DNA of 64,000 bases from Parasulfuritortus sp049322515 (GTDB taxonomy: Bacteria > Pseudomonadota > Gammaproteobacteria > Burkholderiales > Thiobacillaceae). The DNA lies in the NCBI GenBank assembly GCA_049322515.1, contig JBMOQW010000031.1, forward strand, positions 1 through 64,000, read 5' to 3'. This document shows positions 43,523 to 52,116 of the stretch, one piece after another. The stretch's first letter is position 1, and each line of letters opens with the position of its first letter. The notes under the pieces were generated by a model. The model was given only the letters and a program-made list of their open reading frames with translations, ran no database searches and was not told the DNA's origin. A program made the position numbers and the translations under genes.

Positions 43523-45145
43523 TCAGTAGTCGAGATCGGCCGTGGCTGGCGCGGGGACCTTGTCGGCCTTGGGCGATTCTGCCACCGTGGCGTCGGTGGT
43601 GAGGATCAGCCCGGCCACCGAGGCGGCGTTCTGCAAGGCGGTGCGGGTCACCTTGGTGGGGTCGATGACGCCCATGGCGACCAGGTCGCCGTACTCACCG
43701 GTACCGGCGTTGTAGCCCTGGTTGCCGTGACCCTCGAGGACCTTGGCGATGACCACAGAGGGCTCATCGCCGGCATTGCCGGCGATGGCGCGCAAGGGTT
43801 CTTCAAGCGCACGGAGGACGATCTTGATGCCGGCGTCCTGGTCGTGATTGTCGCCCTTGAGCGCCTGGATGCGGCCACGGGCGCGCAGCAGGGCGACGCC
43901 GCCGCCCGGCACGATGCCTTCTTCGACGGCTGCACGGGTGGCGTGCAGGGCATCGTCGACCCGGTCCTTCTTTTCCTTCATTTCGACCTCGGTGGCGGCC
44001 CCGATCTTGATCAGGGCGACCCCACCGGCCAGCTTGGCGACACGTTCCTGCAACTTCTCGCGATCGTAGTCGCTGGTGGTTTCCGCGATCTGGGCCTGGA
44101 TCGCCTTGACCCGGGCGTCGATCGCAGCCTTGTCGCCGGCGCCGTCGATGATCGTGGTGGTCTCTTTGCGCACCTCGACCCGCTTGGCGCGGCCCAGATC
44201 CTCGAGACCGGCCTTCTCCAACTGCTTGCCGGTTTCCTCGGAAATCACCATGCCGCCAGTCAGGATCGCCATGTCCTGGAGCATGGCCTTGCGCCGGTCG
44301 CCGAAACCGGGGGCCTTCACCGCGGCCACCTTGAGCACGCCCCGCATGGCGTTCACCACCAGCGTGGCCAGTGCCTCGCCTTCGATGTCCTCGGCGATGA
44401 TCAGGAGCGGCTTGCCGGCCTTGGCGACGGCCTCGAGCACGGGCAGCAGGTCGCGGATTGCGCTGATCTTCTTGTCGGTCAGCAACACCGCCGGCTCGTC
44501 CAGCACCGCCACTTGCTTGTCAGGATCGGTAATGAAGTAGGGTGACAGGTAACCCCGGTCGATTTGCATGCCTTCGACAACTTCCAGTTCGTTGTCGAGG
44601 GACTTGCCTTCCTCGACGGTGATCACGCCATCCTTGCCGACCTTGTTCATGGCATCGGCGATCAGCTGGCCGATGGCGGCGTCGGAATTGGCCGACAGGG
44701 TGCCGACCTGGGCGATTTCCTTGCTCGTCGTGCAAGGCTTGGAGATGGCTTTGAGTTCCTCGACCACGGCGTGGGTGGCTTTGTCGATGCCTCGCTTGAG
44801 GTCCATCGGGTTCATTCCTGCGGCAACGTATTTCATGCCCTCGTTGACGATCGCCTGAGCGAGCACGGTGGCCGTGGTGGTGCCGTCACCGGCAATATCA
44901 GCGGTCTTGCTGGCAACTTCCTTCACCATCTGGGCGCCCATGTTCTCGAACTTGTCGGCCAGTTCGATTTCCTTGGCGACCGAGACCCCATCCTTGGTGA
45001 TCAGCGGGGCACCAAACGAACGGTCGAGCACCACGTTGCGGCCTTTGGGCCCGAGGGTGACCTTGACCGCGTTGGCGAGGGTGTTGACGCCCTGCACAAT
45101 GCGGGTACGGGCGTGGTCGTGAAAGCGTACTTCCTTGGCTGGCAT
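43523..45145 (-). CDS. groL: Chaperonin GroEL
   Basis: 60-kDa chaperonin subunit, 540 residues. ATP-binding GDGTTTATVLAQ and the equatorial domain GGGVALLRA motif are intact. The C-terminus ends in a short SPKADKVPAPATADLDY-like tail and lacks the GGM repeats found in most proteobacterial GroELs. It forms a bicistron with groES, 27 bases upstream, and is preceded by GAGGAG. Confidence 0.97.
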   Translation of the reverse strand: MPAKEVRFHDHARTRIVQGVNTLANAVKVTLGPKGRNVVLDRSFGAPLITKDGVSVAKEIELADKFENMGAQMVKEVASKTADIAGDGTTTATVLAQAIVNEGMKYVAAGMNPMDLKRGIDKATHAVVEELKAISKPCTTSKEIAQVGTLSANSDAAIGQLIADAMNKVGKDGVITVEEGKSLDNELEVVEGMQIDRGYLSPYFITDPDKQVAVLDEPAVLLTDKKISAIRDLLPVLEAVAKAGKPLLIIAEDIEGEALATLVVNAMRGVLKVAAVKAPGFGDRRKAMLQDMAILTGGMVISEETGKQLEKAGLEDLGRAKRVEVRKETTTIIDGAGDKAAIDARVKAIQAQIAETTSDYDREKLQERVAKLAGGVALIKIGAATEVEMKEKKDRVDDALHATRAAVEEGIVPGGGVALLRARGRIQALKGDNHDQDAGIKIVLRALEEPLRAIAGNAGDEPSVVIAKVLEGHGNQGYNAGTGEYGDLVAMGVIDPTKVTRTALQNAASVAGLILTTDATVAESPKADKVPAPATADLDY

Positions 45146-45172
45146 GAGTGGATCTCCTCAAGATAGTCGGGC

Positions 45173-45490
45173 TCAGGCGGCCTTTTTGAGGGCCGCGGGA
45201 CGGTCTTCGAGCAAGGCCATGACGTCGTCCTCGCGCAGGACGAGCAGTTCCTGGCCGTCGATCTTCACGGTCTGGCCGGCGTATTTTCCAAACAGGACAC
45301 GGTCGCCGACCTTGAGTTCTAGGGCGATCCGCTGGCCCTGGTCGTTGCACTTGCCGGGACCCACGGCGAGGATTTCACCCTGCTCGGGTTTTTCGGCGGC
45401 GGTGTCGGGGATCACGATGCCGGATGCCGTCGTGCGCTGAGCGTCGATTCGCTTGACGATAATCCGGTCGTGGAGGGGACGTAGATGCAT
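45173..45490 (-). CDS. groS: Co-chaperonin GroES
   Basis: 105-residue lid of the GroEL barrel. MHLRPLHDRIIVKRIDAQRT, the mobile loop TTASGIVIPDTAAEKPEQG and LALLEDRPA end pattern are visible. It is the first gene of the groES-groEL operon, with a sigma-32-like promoter upstream. Confidence 0.96.
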   Translation of the reverse strand: MHLRPLHDRIIVKRIDAQRTTASGIVIPDTAAEKPEQGEILAVGPGKCNDQGQRIALELKVGDRVLFGKYAGQTVKIDGQELLVLREDDVMALLEDRPAALKKAA

Positions 45491-45557
45491 GTCTGTTCTC
45501 CTGACGAGTTCATATCACCAAAGGGAATGCCACACCCTGATGGGCGGGCGAGGCTCG

Positions 45558-45585
45558 AGATAGGGGTGCGTTCGGGGATTTCAAG
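45558..45585 (-). promoter_or_regulatory. Sigma-32-like heat-shock promoter of groES-groEL
   Basis: On the minus strand CTTGAAA is followed after 12 bases by CCCCTATCT, a close match to the sigma-32 consensus (CTTGAAA, N11-17, CCCCAT-T). It is about 70 bases before the groES start. No CIRCE inverted repeat was seen in the leader. Confidence 0.8.
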
Positions 45586-45634
45586 AGGGGGTGGGGCTCC
45601 GTTTCGGGAACCCCGCAGGTGCGGTGGGCTGCAG

Positions 45635-46264
45635 TTAGCGGGTGCCTGAAATGATCAATTGGCTGGCCCGCCCCAGGCGATAGACCACGCGGCCCGCTTG
45701 GTCGACTCGGGGGCGTACCGGGCAGGGCGGGGCACGACCGCCATCGTCGCCGAGGGTGGCGTCGTCTGCGAGACTTTGCCAGAGACTGCCGCGCACCGGT
45801 CTGAATTGCCAGCGCAGGTAGCCGCGCGTGGCAGCGAAGTGCATCAGGGCCGCCCGGTCGGGTGCCTCGGTGACCCAGGCTGCTTCGGGTTTGGCGAGTG
45901 GATGCTCGGCGAACGACTGCCGGCAAGCCAGCGCCTCGCGTTCCGGTACGCCGATGTGGTTGCAAGCCCGGCTTCGTGTCCGTTCGATGTCCCAGGCCCC
46001 GAGTTGCCAGGCAGCGTCGAGCATGGCGGCATCGATGTCCTCGGTGTGGCGCCAATCGCAATCGATTTGCAGCGCCGATGCAGGGATCGGCTGGCTGGGC
46101 CAGGTATCGGCCGGATAGCCGGGGCGGGGAGCGGTCCGGAACCCATGCCAGTGCAGGATCAGGAGCAACGGGCTGGCTGGGCGGGGGACCGCGCTTAAAG
46201 TGATCGCGTAGAGCGGCAGGCCGAGGCTGGCCATTTGTGCCGTGATGGTGGGCAGGATATCCAT
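45635..46264 (-). CDS. Hypothetical cytoplasmic protein
   Basis: A 209-residue protein that I do not recognise. It opens MDILPTITAQMASLGLPLYA. Notable Trp/His-rich segments (ILHWHGFRTAPRP, DCDWRHTEDIDAAMLDAAWQ) and no signal peptide or membrane span. It lies between groES and a glutathione S-transferase, all on the minus strand; the sigma-32-like site lies in the gap downstream of this gene. Confidence 0.6.
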   Translation of the reverse strand: MDILPTITAQMASLGLPLYAITLSAVPRPASPLLLILHWHGFRTAPRPGYPADTWPSQPIPASALQIDCDWRHTEDIDAAMLDAAWQLGAWDIERTRSRACNHIGVPEREALACRQSFAEHPLAKPEAAWVTEAPDRAALMHFAATRGYLRWQFRPVRGSLWQSLADDATLGDDGGRAPPCPVRPRVDQAGRVVYRLGRASQLIISGTR

Positions 46265-46337
46265 GATCGGTGCGGCAAATCACTACACCTGGATACCATA
46301 GGAAAAATCGCCGGGCTTGTGAAGGTCCGGCTGCGGG

Positions 46338-46979
46338 TCAGGCGTCCGGCACCGTGTCGCGGAAGGACGGGCGTAGCTGGATGCGGTCGTAGAACTCGGA
46401 TAGGTGAGGCTGGGAGCGGCGCCAGTCGATTTCCGGGAACCGGAAGTCGAGATAGCCGAGTGCGCAACCGCAGGCGATGTCCGCCAGGCTGAAGGTGTCG
46501 CCCAGGCACCAGTTGTTCATGCCCAGGTCGGCGCTCATCGCCGCCAGGCCGGCCTCGACCTTGCCAAGCTGGCGGGCAATCCAGGCCGGGTCTTGTTGGG
46601 GCATCGGGCGCTGGCGCTCCAAGTACACGAGCACCGCGGCATCGCAGATGCCGTCGGCCAGGGCCTCGCACCGGCGCGTGGCGATGCGGGCGCGGGGGTC
46701 GGTGGGAATCAGGTGGCCGACCGGGCTGATGTTGTCCAGGTATTCCACGATGACCCGTGAATCGAACAGCGTCTTGCCGTCTTCCAGGACCCAGACCGGC
46801 ACCTTGCCGAGTGGATTGAACTCGGATACCCGGGTGTCCACGGCCCAAGGACTGTCGACCACCAGTTCATATTCGATGTGCTTCTCCGCTGCGACGATGC
46901 GGACCTTGCGCGTGAATGGGCTGGTCAGGGAGGCGATCAGCTTCATTTTGTGGTTGGCATGCTTCTTTTCGGTGGCCAT
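46338..46979 (-). CDS. Glutathione S-transferase
   Basis: 213 residues starting at ATG 46979 (an AGGA lies seven bases upstream); an internal ATG 46946 (MKLIASLTSPFTRKVRIVAA) is where the thioredoxin-like domain begins, so the first 11 residues are an extension. Glutathione-binding GKVPVWVLEDGKTLFDSRVI with the cis-Pro and the E/DS motif is present; the C-terminal helical domain follows. Substrate unknown. Lies between gltX and an unknown gene. Confidence 0.87.
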   Translation of the reverse strand: MATEKKHANHKMKLIASLTSPFTRKVRIVAAEKHIEYELVVDSPWAVDTRVSEFNPLGKVPVWVLEDGKTLFDSRVIVEYLDNISPVGHLIPTDPRARIATRRCEALADGICDAAVLVYLERQRPMPQQDPAWIARQLGKVEAGLAAMSADLGMNNWCLGDTFSLADIACGCALGYLDFRFPEIDWRRSQPHLSEFYDRIQLRPSFRDTVPDA

Positions 46980-47002
46980 GTCGAAGTCCTGCTTGAAGCG
47001 GT

Positions 47003-48412
47003 TCAGGCAAGCGCCTTGGCCCGAGGCCAGGCCGCGTCGAACCGGCGCAGGGTTTCAGCCTGGCCTAGCAGGACCAGGGTCGCGTCCAGGGATGGCGTTT
47101 GCGCGGTACCGAACAGCATCAGCCGGAGCGGAATGCCGATCTGGCCCATCTTGATGCCGTGCGCTTTGGCAATGTCCTTGAGTCGCTGGTTGAGTTCGGG
47201 CGCTTGCCAGGCCGTATCGGCCAGCGCCACGCGCAGGGCCTCGAAGGCCGGCAGGGCCGCTGCCTCGAGCTTGGTCTTCAACTGGTCCGGGTCCGGCAGG
47301 GTGTGCCGATAGAAGATGTGTGCGGCATCGGCCAGTTCGACCACGCCCGCGACCCGTTCCTTGAGCAGCGGCATCAAGGTCGCCAGGGCTGGTCCGCTGG
47401 TGGTGTCGATGCCGGATGCGGTGAGGAAGGGGCGGGTCAGCTCGGCCAGTCGCGCGTCGTCGGCCTCCTTCAGGTATTGCTGGTTCAGCCAGGTCAGCTT
47501 TTCCTGGTTGAATCGGGCTGCGGCATGGCTGACACCGGCCAGATCGAACCACTCGATGAATTCCGCGCTGGAGAATTTCTCCGCGTCGCCATGGCCCCAG
47601 CCGAGGCGGGCCAGATAATTCATCAGGGCCTCCGGCAAATAGCCGTCTTCCTGGTATTGCAGCACCGAGACCGCGCCATGCCGCTTGGACAGGCGCTCGC
47701 CATCGTGGCCGAGGATCATCGGGACATGGGCGTAATGCGGTATCGGCGCACCCAGGGCATGCAGGATGTTGATCTGGCGGGGGGTGTTGTTGACGTGGTC
47801 GTCGCCCCGGATGACATGGGTGATGCCCATGTCCCAGTCGTCGATGACCACGCCGAAGTTGTAGGTCGGCACGCCGTCGCCGCGCATGATGACCAGATCG
47901 TCGAGCTCGCGGTTGGCCACCGTGATCGGCCCCTTGATCAGGTCGTCGAAGGTGACTTCACCGTCGAGGGGGGTCTTGAAGCGGATGACCGGGACCACGC
48001 CCACGGGCGGCTCCGGCAGGACCTTGCCGGGCTCCGGACGCCAGCGGCCGTCGTAGCGCGGCTTTTCCCCGCGCGCACGCTGGGCCTCGCGCATGACATC
48101 CAGTTCCTCCTTGCTGGCGTAGCATGGATAGGCCTTGCCTTCGGCGATCAACTGGTCGGCGATTTCCTTGTAGCGGGGCAGGCGCTGCATCTGATAGAAG
48201 GGACCCTCGTCCCAGTCGATGCCGAGCCATTTCATGCCATCCAGGATGGCCTGCACCGAGGCCTGGGTGGAACGCTCCTGGTCGGTATCCTCGATGCGCA
48301 GGATGAACTGGCCGCCATGCTTACGGGCATAGGCCCAGGAAAACAGCGCGGTGCGGGCGCCGCCGATGTGCAGGTAACCGGTGGGCGAGGGGGCGAAGCG
48401 GGTCCGGATCAT
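47003..48412 (-). CDS. gltX: Glutamyl-tRNA synthetase
   Basis: 469 residues starting MIRTRFAPSPTGYLHIGGAR (ATG 48412; the longer upstream frame was trimmed to this family start). HIGH region PSPTGYLHIGG, KMSKS region RLSKRHGAVSVLQYQ. Charges tRNA-Glu; GlnRS is encoded separately at 37065. Confidence 0.96.
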   Translation of the reverse strand: MIRTRFAPSPTGYLHIGGARTALFSWAYARKHGGQFILRIEDTDQERSTQASVQAILDGMKWLGIDWDEGPFYQMQRLPRYKEIADQLIAEGKAYPCYASKEELDVMREAQRARGEKPRYDGRWRPEPGKVLPEPPVGVVPVIRFKTPLDGEVTFDDLIKGPITVANRELDDLVIMRGDGVPTYNFGVVIDDWDMGITHVIRGDDHVNNTPRQINILHALGAPIPHYAHVPMILGHDGERLSKRHGAVSVLQYQEDGYLPEALMNYLARLGWGHGDAEKFSSAEFIEWFDLAGVSHAAARFNQEKLTWLNQQYLKEADDARLAELTRPFLTASGIDTTSGPALATLMPLLKERVAGVVELADAAHIFYRHTLPDPDQLKTKLEAAALPAFEALRVALADTAWQAPELNQRLKDIAKAHGIKMGQIGIPLRLMLFGTAQTPSLDATLVLLGQAETLRRFDAAWPRAKALA

Positions 48413-48515
48413 GAGCAGGGCTTGTTGTGCGAAGGGCTGCATTCTACTGGATGCGGGCGATGCCGGAAAAAGCCTTTGACCGTGACATCGGGGCAAATTA
48501 GAATGCGCGGCTCTT

Positions 48516-48590
48516 GGGCGGTTAACTCAGCGGTAGAGTGCCACCTTCACACGGTGGAAGCCACTGGTTCGATCCCAGTACCGCCCACCA
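48516..48590 (+). tRNA. tRNA-Val (CAC)
   Basis: Acceptor stem GGGCGGT/ACCGCCC, D-stem ACTC/GAGT, anticodon stem CCACC/GGTGG with loop TTCACAC (anticodon CAC), T-stem ACTGG/CCAGT with TTCGATC. CCA is encoded. Transcribed divergently from gltX. Confidence 0.95.
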
Positions 48591-48600
48591 CCTACCCTGA

Positions 48601-48632
48601 AAACGGCAGCCTTGGGCTGCCGTTTTTCATTT
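48601..48632 (+). terminator. Rho-independent terminator after tRNA-Val
   Basis: AAAACGGCAGCC, loop TTG, GGCTGCCGTTTT followed by T residues. A twelve-base stem; the A-run on one side and T-run on the other let it end both the tRNA transcript and the convergent BLUF transcript. Confidence 0.88.
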
Positions 48633-49052
48633 CCAGCTGCGCCCGAATTCCTTCAGCAACTGGGTCGCCAGATCGGGGCGCTTGGCAAAGGTGTGGATGT
48701 CGAAGCCGCGTTCGAAGAATGGGGCGTAATTCGGGTGCGACGTCAATTCCTTCGCATGCAGGCTGCGAAATCCCATGCTCCATTGGCCGAATTCCCTGGC
48801 CGCCAGGGTCGCGGTGTGAATGACGATGAGGTCGGTGTGCCGTGGATCCCGCTCGATGCGGGCCAGGGTTTCGGCGACCGCCGCGCTGTCACCCTCGAGC
48901 ACCTGCATGAAGCTACCGTCGAGGTAGAGCAGCATGCCGGTGATGCCGCTGGCGCTGTTGCGACGGACCGAAACTTCCATGATCTGGCCGAGTTCGAGAT
49001 CGGTCAGCGAGTTTCGCGCCGAACTGTAGTAGACCGTTTGAACAAGAGACAT
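48627..49052 (-). CDS. BLUF-domain blue-light sensor
   Basis: A 141-residue stand-alone BLUF protein. Flavin-photochemistry residues Y8, N32 and Q50 have exactly the spacing seen in AppA (24 and 18). SGITGMLLYLDGSFMQVLEG and RDPRHTDLIVIHTATL are family motifs. There is no output domain, so it must act through protein partners. The chromosome around it holds no obvious c-di-GMP or transcription gene. Confidence 0.93.
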   Translation of the reverse strand: MSLVQTVYYSSARNSLTDLELGQIMEVSVRRNSASGITGMLLYLDGSFMQVLEGDSAAVAETLARIERDPRHTDLIVIHTATLAAREFGQWSMGFRSLHAKELTSHPNYAPFFERGFDIHTFAKRPDLATQLLKEFGRSWK

Positions 49053-49239
49053 GCAAAGAATGCCGGGGCGTTAACAAGGTCAATGCATCTTGCCACGATT
49101 GTCCGGATCAGATAAAGGGTTCACTTGTCAGGGGAAGATGGCGGAAAGGGTGTCCGCCAACGATGTAGCAACAGTGCGGCATACAGTAGGATATTTTTAT
49201 CTACCTACCTATCTGCCCTCCGCTTTGACGGCGCTAGGG

Positions 49240-49563
49240 TCAGGCTGGGTGGTGAATCTCACTCGTTCGGGTGACACTCAGACGCAAGCCCGCTCCCCCC
49301 AAAATGGCGAGCAAGGTTTTCAGGGTTGGATTGCCGTTTGGGGACAGGGCGCGATACAAACTTTCTCGCTGGATACCGGCCCGTTCAGCGACGGCATCCA
49401 TGCCCTGAGCCTTGGCCACTTGTCGTAGGGCCATGAGCAAGGCTTCACGGCCGCCGGGCTCATCAATTGCTTCCAGGCTCTCAGCCAGGTAGTCATCCGC
49501 GAAAGCGGGATCGTCCCTCAACAGTTCAACCATTGCATCATCATGGGGGCGGGATGCTTTCAT
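49240..49563 (-). CDS. HigA-like antidote (XRE-type DNA-binding antitoxin)
   Basis: 107 residues; helix-turn-helix around 60-95 (MDAVAERAGIQRESLYRALS) with PNGNPTLKTLLAILGGAGLR typical of the TIGR02684-type addiction-module antidotes. Stops the adjacent toxin and represses the operon. Overlaps the toxin by 4 bases. Confidence 0.88.
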   Translation of the reverse strand: MKASRPHDDAMVELLRDDPAFADDYLAESLEAIDEPGGREALLMALRQVAKAQGMDAVAERAGIQRESLYRALSPNGNPTLKTLLAILGGAGLRLSVTRTSEIHHPA

Positions 49564-49883
49564 GCGTTCCTCCGTTGCCAGTCTTTCCAGTAGTCCAGGG
49601 CGGTATCGATATCGGCTTGTTGCCGGCGCTTGTCGCCCCCGACCAGTAGCAGGATCAATTGCGCCCCTGCTCTGGCGTAATAGACCCGATAGCCAGGTCC
49701 ATGGTCGATTCGTAGTTCCCAGACACCCTCGGCAATCGGCTTGCAGTCGCCGAAGTTTCCGGCCCCCATCCGTTGCACCCTGGTGGCAACCCTTGCTTTC
49801 GCCATGCGGTCGGCCAGTGAGGTCAGCCAGTCGATATAGGGATCACTGCCGTCGGGGGTCAGGTAGTCCTGTATCTGGTACAT
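49560..49883 (-). CDS. RelE/HigB-like toxin (TIGR02683-type killer protein)
   Basis: 107 residues starting at ATG 49883 (MYQIQDYLTPDGSDPYIDWL); an upstream in-frame start was rejected because the operator-like palindrome lies there. GDCKPIAEGVWELRIDHGPG, then YRVYYARAGAQLILLLVGGD, and KRRQQADIDTALDYWKDWQ match the addiction-module killer family, an RNA-cleaving toxin. Toxin gene first, antitoxin second, as in higBA. Confidence 0.88.
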   Translation of the reverse strand: MYQIQDYLTPDGSDPYIDWLTSLADRMAKARVATRVQRMGAGNFGDCKPIAEGVWELRIDHGPGYRVYYARAGAQLILLLVGGDKRRQQADIDTALDYWKDWQRRNA

Positions 49884-49886
49884 GCA

Positions 49887-49904
49887 TGTAGCATATACGT
49901 TACA
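49887..49904. promoter_or_regulatory. Palindromic operator candidate of the toxin-antitoxin operon
   Basis: TGTA-GCATATACGT-TACA is an 18-base imperfect palindrome (14 of 18 symmetric) directly before the toxin start, the expected place for antitoxin binding. Confidence 0.55.
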
Positions 49905-50139
49905 TTGCGAGCGGACAACAAAAAGTACCCGGCACAAGGCCGGGTCGGGAAGACCGTCATTGCGACGGTCAGGGAGGTAGGTTCCAGGTTAGCAGCTGGG
50001 CGAATACTCGGCCAGGGTCATGGTCGCAAGGCCTTGAACCGCTCCGACGTGATCTTCAGTACCGCGTTGCGCTGCTCGGTCACCTAAAGGCGCACCGGGT
50101 GGTCAAGGAACGCGCCAGCATTCCGAGCAGGTGGTGACC
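49905..50139. other. Gap with possible coding remnant
   Basis: No complete gene. One frame (ending TGA at 50134-50136) reads EPLRRDLQYRVALLGHLKAH and VVKERASIPSRW, which looks protein-like but has no good start; it could be the 3' end of a decayed gene. A CCGGC/GCCGG hairpin lies near 49930-49945. Confidence 0.35.
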
Positions 50140-50468
50140 ATGCGCCAGTGCCCAATCTGCAAACGGCCCGCCCGCACCGTCGCCAAGGTCTTCGCGTCAG
50201 CCAGCAACGATAACAAGATGCATTGCATGGTCGGCATATGCCCGGCTTGCGCAGCGGCCGAAATCAAACTGCCTAAGGGGGGCGCCACAAGCGCCAACTG
50301 CGCGCGGCTGACGTGGCTATGGCCAACCCTGAGAGGTATTTGTGCTGTGTCTATCCGGATGCTGGCGCGGCTATCGTGGCCGTGTCACTGCTGGGTCATC
50401 CGGAGTTCGCCATGGAGCTATTGAAGGGGATTGGCTGGCTTGAAACGCCTTCGCCGATCCTTGCATGA
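50140..50468 (+). pseudogene. Zinc-ribbon protein gene with a frameshift
   Basis: From ATG 50140 (AGGTGG ribosome binding site) the frame reads MRQCPICKRPARTVAKVFAS and continues with CMVGICPACAAAEIKLPKG. Near a six-G run (about 50277-50282) the reading shifts to another frame that continues RHKRQLRAADVAMANPERYL and ends GIGWLETPSPILA before a TGA at 50466. The two halves make one protein of about 109 residues with CxxC...CxxC, resembling small phage or plasmid zinc-ribbon proteins. Slippage in the G-run explains the break. Confidence 0.6.
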
Positions 50469-50553
50469 GCCCGATCACCGCAATTCATTTGATGGGCGAA
50501 TTGATGGGCGGTTAGATCAAGAACGTCTGGAAGCCTCATCAATACTAGTGTTC

Positions 50554-50643
50554 TGGCGGAAAGGGTGGGATTCGAACCCACGGTACAGCAAGCTGTACAC
50601 CGGATTTCGAGTCCGGCCCGTTCGACCACTCCGGCACCTTTCC
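50554..50643 (-). tRNA. tRNA-Ser (CGA)
   Basis: Acceptor stem GGAAAGG/CCTTTCC, anticodon stem CCGGA/TCCGG with loop CTCGAAA (anticodon CGA), long variable arm GTACAGC/GCTGTAC, T-loop TTCGAAT. CCA encoded. Its 3' end faces the decayed accessory interval at 49.9-50.5 kb, typical of integration sites. Confidence 0.96.
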
Positions 50644-50700
50644 GTGGGCTCCGGCCGGTGATCATGAGAGAATGCCGGCTCGGAGGAGGGCGCATTCTAC

Positions 50701-52101
50701 ATGCTTAATTCTCGAATGACGAGTTTTTCCAGGCTTTGGAATCGCCGGAACGGATGGGTGTCGCTCGTCATCTCGACGGCCTTGTCGGCGGTGATCGGGG
50801 CCTGGTTGCTGCGACCGCTCGCGTCGCCGTTCGAGACCGGCACCCTGGTGGTGCTGACCCGGCAAAGTCCCACGACGTATTACCTCGATGCCGAGGGCCA
50901 TCCGGCGGGCTTCGAGCATGATCTGGCCGCCGATTTCGCGGCTCGCAATGGACTGGCGCTCGAGTTTGAAGTGGCCGATGACTTGTCCGACCTGGTCGAT
51001 GCCATTGCCGGGGGGCGTGCCCATGTCGCGGCGGCGGGCCTGGCGGTGACACCCGGACGGGCCGGCCGGGTGCGCTTCGGCCCCGCTTATGCCTACGAGC
51101 AGGAATGGGTCATCTGCACCGCCGGTCGCACGGCGCCGGACAGCTTTGCCGACCTGATCGGCTTGCGGCTGGAGGTGATCAAGGACAGCAGCCATGCCGA
51201 ACGGCTGCTGGAATTGCGCCTGGTGCATCCGCGCTTGGCCTGGGTCGAGCAAGCGGAAGTGTCGAGCGAGGACCTGCTCGAGCGGGTGGCGACCGGTCTC
51301 GCGGACTGCACGGTGGCGGATGGCGGGACGTTCGACGTGGTCCGCCATTACTGGCCCAACCTGATCAAGGCAGTGCGCCTGAGCGAGCGCCGCGACCTCG
51401 CCTGGGGTATGCCGTTGCGCGCCGATCCGCGACTACGCCAGGCCTTGGCCGACTATTTTCGGGAGATCCAGGCTTCCGGACGGCTCGCGCAGCTCAAGGA
51501 GCGCTACTTCGGCCATCTGCAACGTCTTGGGGAAGCGGACGTGCAGGGCATCCTGACCCGCCGCACCCGGCTGCTGCCGGCATTCAAGGCGCATTTTCTC
51601 GAGGCTGAGCAGGAAACCGGCCTGGACTGGCGTCTGCTGGCCGCGCTGGCCTACCAGGAGTCGCAATGGAATCCGCTCGCCACTTCGCCGACCGGGGTGC
51701 GCGGCATGATGATGCTGACTTCCGAGACGGCGGACCGCCTGGGCGTGAGCAATCGACTCGATGCCCGCGAGAGCATCTTGGGCGGGGCCCGTTACCTGGT
51801 CATGCTCCGGGAGGCTTTGCCTGACCGGATTTCCGAGCCGGATCGGACCTGGATGGCGATGGCCGCTTACAACATTGGTCAGGGCCATTTCGAGGATGCA
51901 CGCCGTCTGGCGCAACGCCTGGGCAAGAGCCCCGATGCCTGGCGCGATCTCAAGGCGGTGCTGCCGCTGCTGGCCAAGTCGAGCTACGCATCGAGCCTGC
52001 GCTTCGGTTACGCCCGGGGTGGCGAGGCGGCCATCCTGGCCGAGAATGTCCGCATCTATTACGACATCCTCAAACGTTTCGAGCCGGCCCTGGGCCGCTG
52101 A
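50701..52101 (+). CDS. mltF: Membrane-bound lytic murein transglycosylase F
   Basis: 466 residues. An N-terminal membrane anchor, an ABC-type solute-binding-like domain (about 40-270, PTTYYLDAEGHPAGFEHDLA) and a C-terminal lysozyme-like domain with catalytic Glu in LAALAYQESQWNPLATSPTG. Cleaves peptidoglycan glycan strands. Length is slightly shorter than E. coli MltF (518). The start lies 57 bases from the tRNA-Ser gene. Confidence 0.92.
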   Translation: MLNSRMTSFSRLWNRRNGWVSLVISTALSAVIGAWLLRPLASPFETGTLVVLTRQSPTTYYLDAEGHPAGFEHDLAADFAARNGLALEFEVADDLSDLVDAIAGGRAHVAAAGLAVTPGRAGRVRFGPAYAYEQEWVICTAGRTAPDSFADLIGLRLEVIKDSSHAERLLELRLVHPRLAWVEQAEVSSEDLLERVATGLADCTVADGGTFDVVRHYWPNLIKAVRLSERRDLAWGMPLRADPRLRQALADYFREIQASGRLAQLKERYFGHLQRLGEADVQGILTRRTRLLPAFKAHFLEAEQETGLDWRLLAALAYQESQWNPLATSPTGVRGMMMLTSETADRLGVSNRLDARESILGGARYLVMLREALPDRISEPDRTWMAMAAYNIGQGHFEDARRLAQRLGKSPDAWRDLKAVLPLLAKSSYASSLRFGYARGGEAAILAENVRIYYDILKRFEPALGR

Positions 52102-52116
52102 TCCTGGGCACAGGCC

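Noticed and set aside
49200..49220. Short CTAC/CTAT repeats before the HigA-like gene
   Set aside because: Too short and irregular to be a CRISPR, iteron or microsatellite of note.
50131..50424. Open frame as an intact 97-residue gene
   Set aside because: The second half loses similarity to a protein while another frame continues it; better read as one frameshifted gene.
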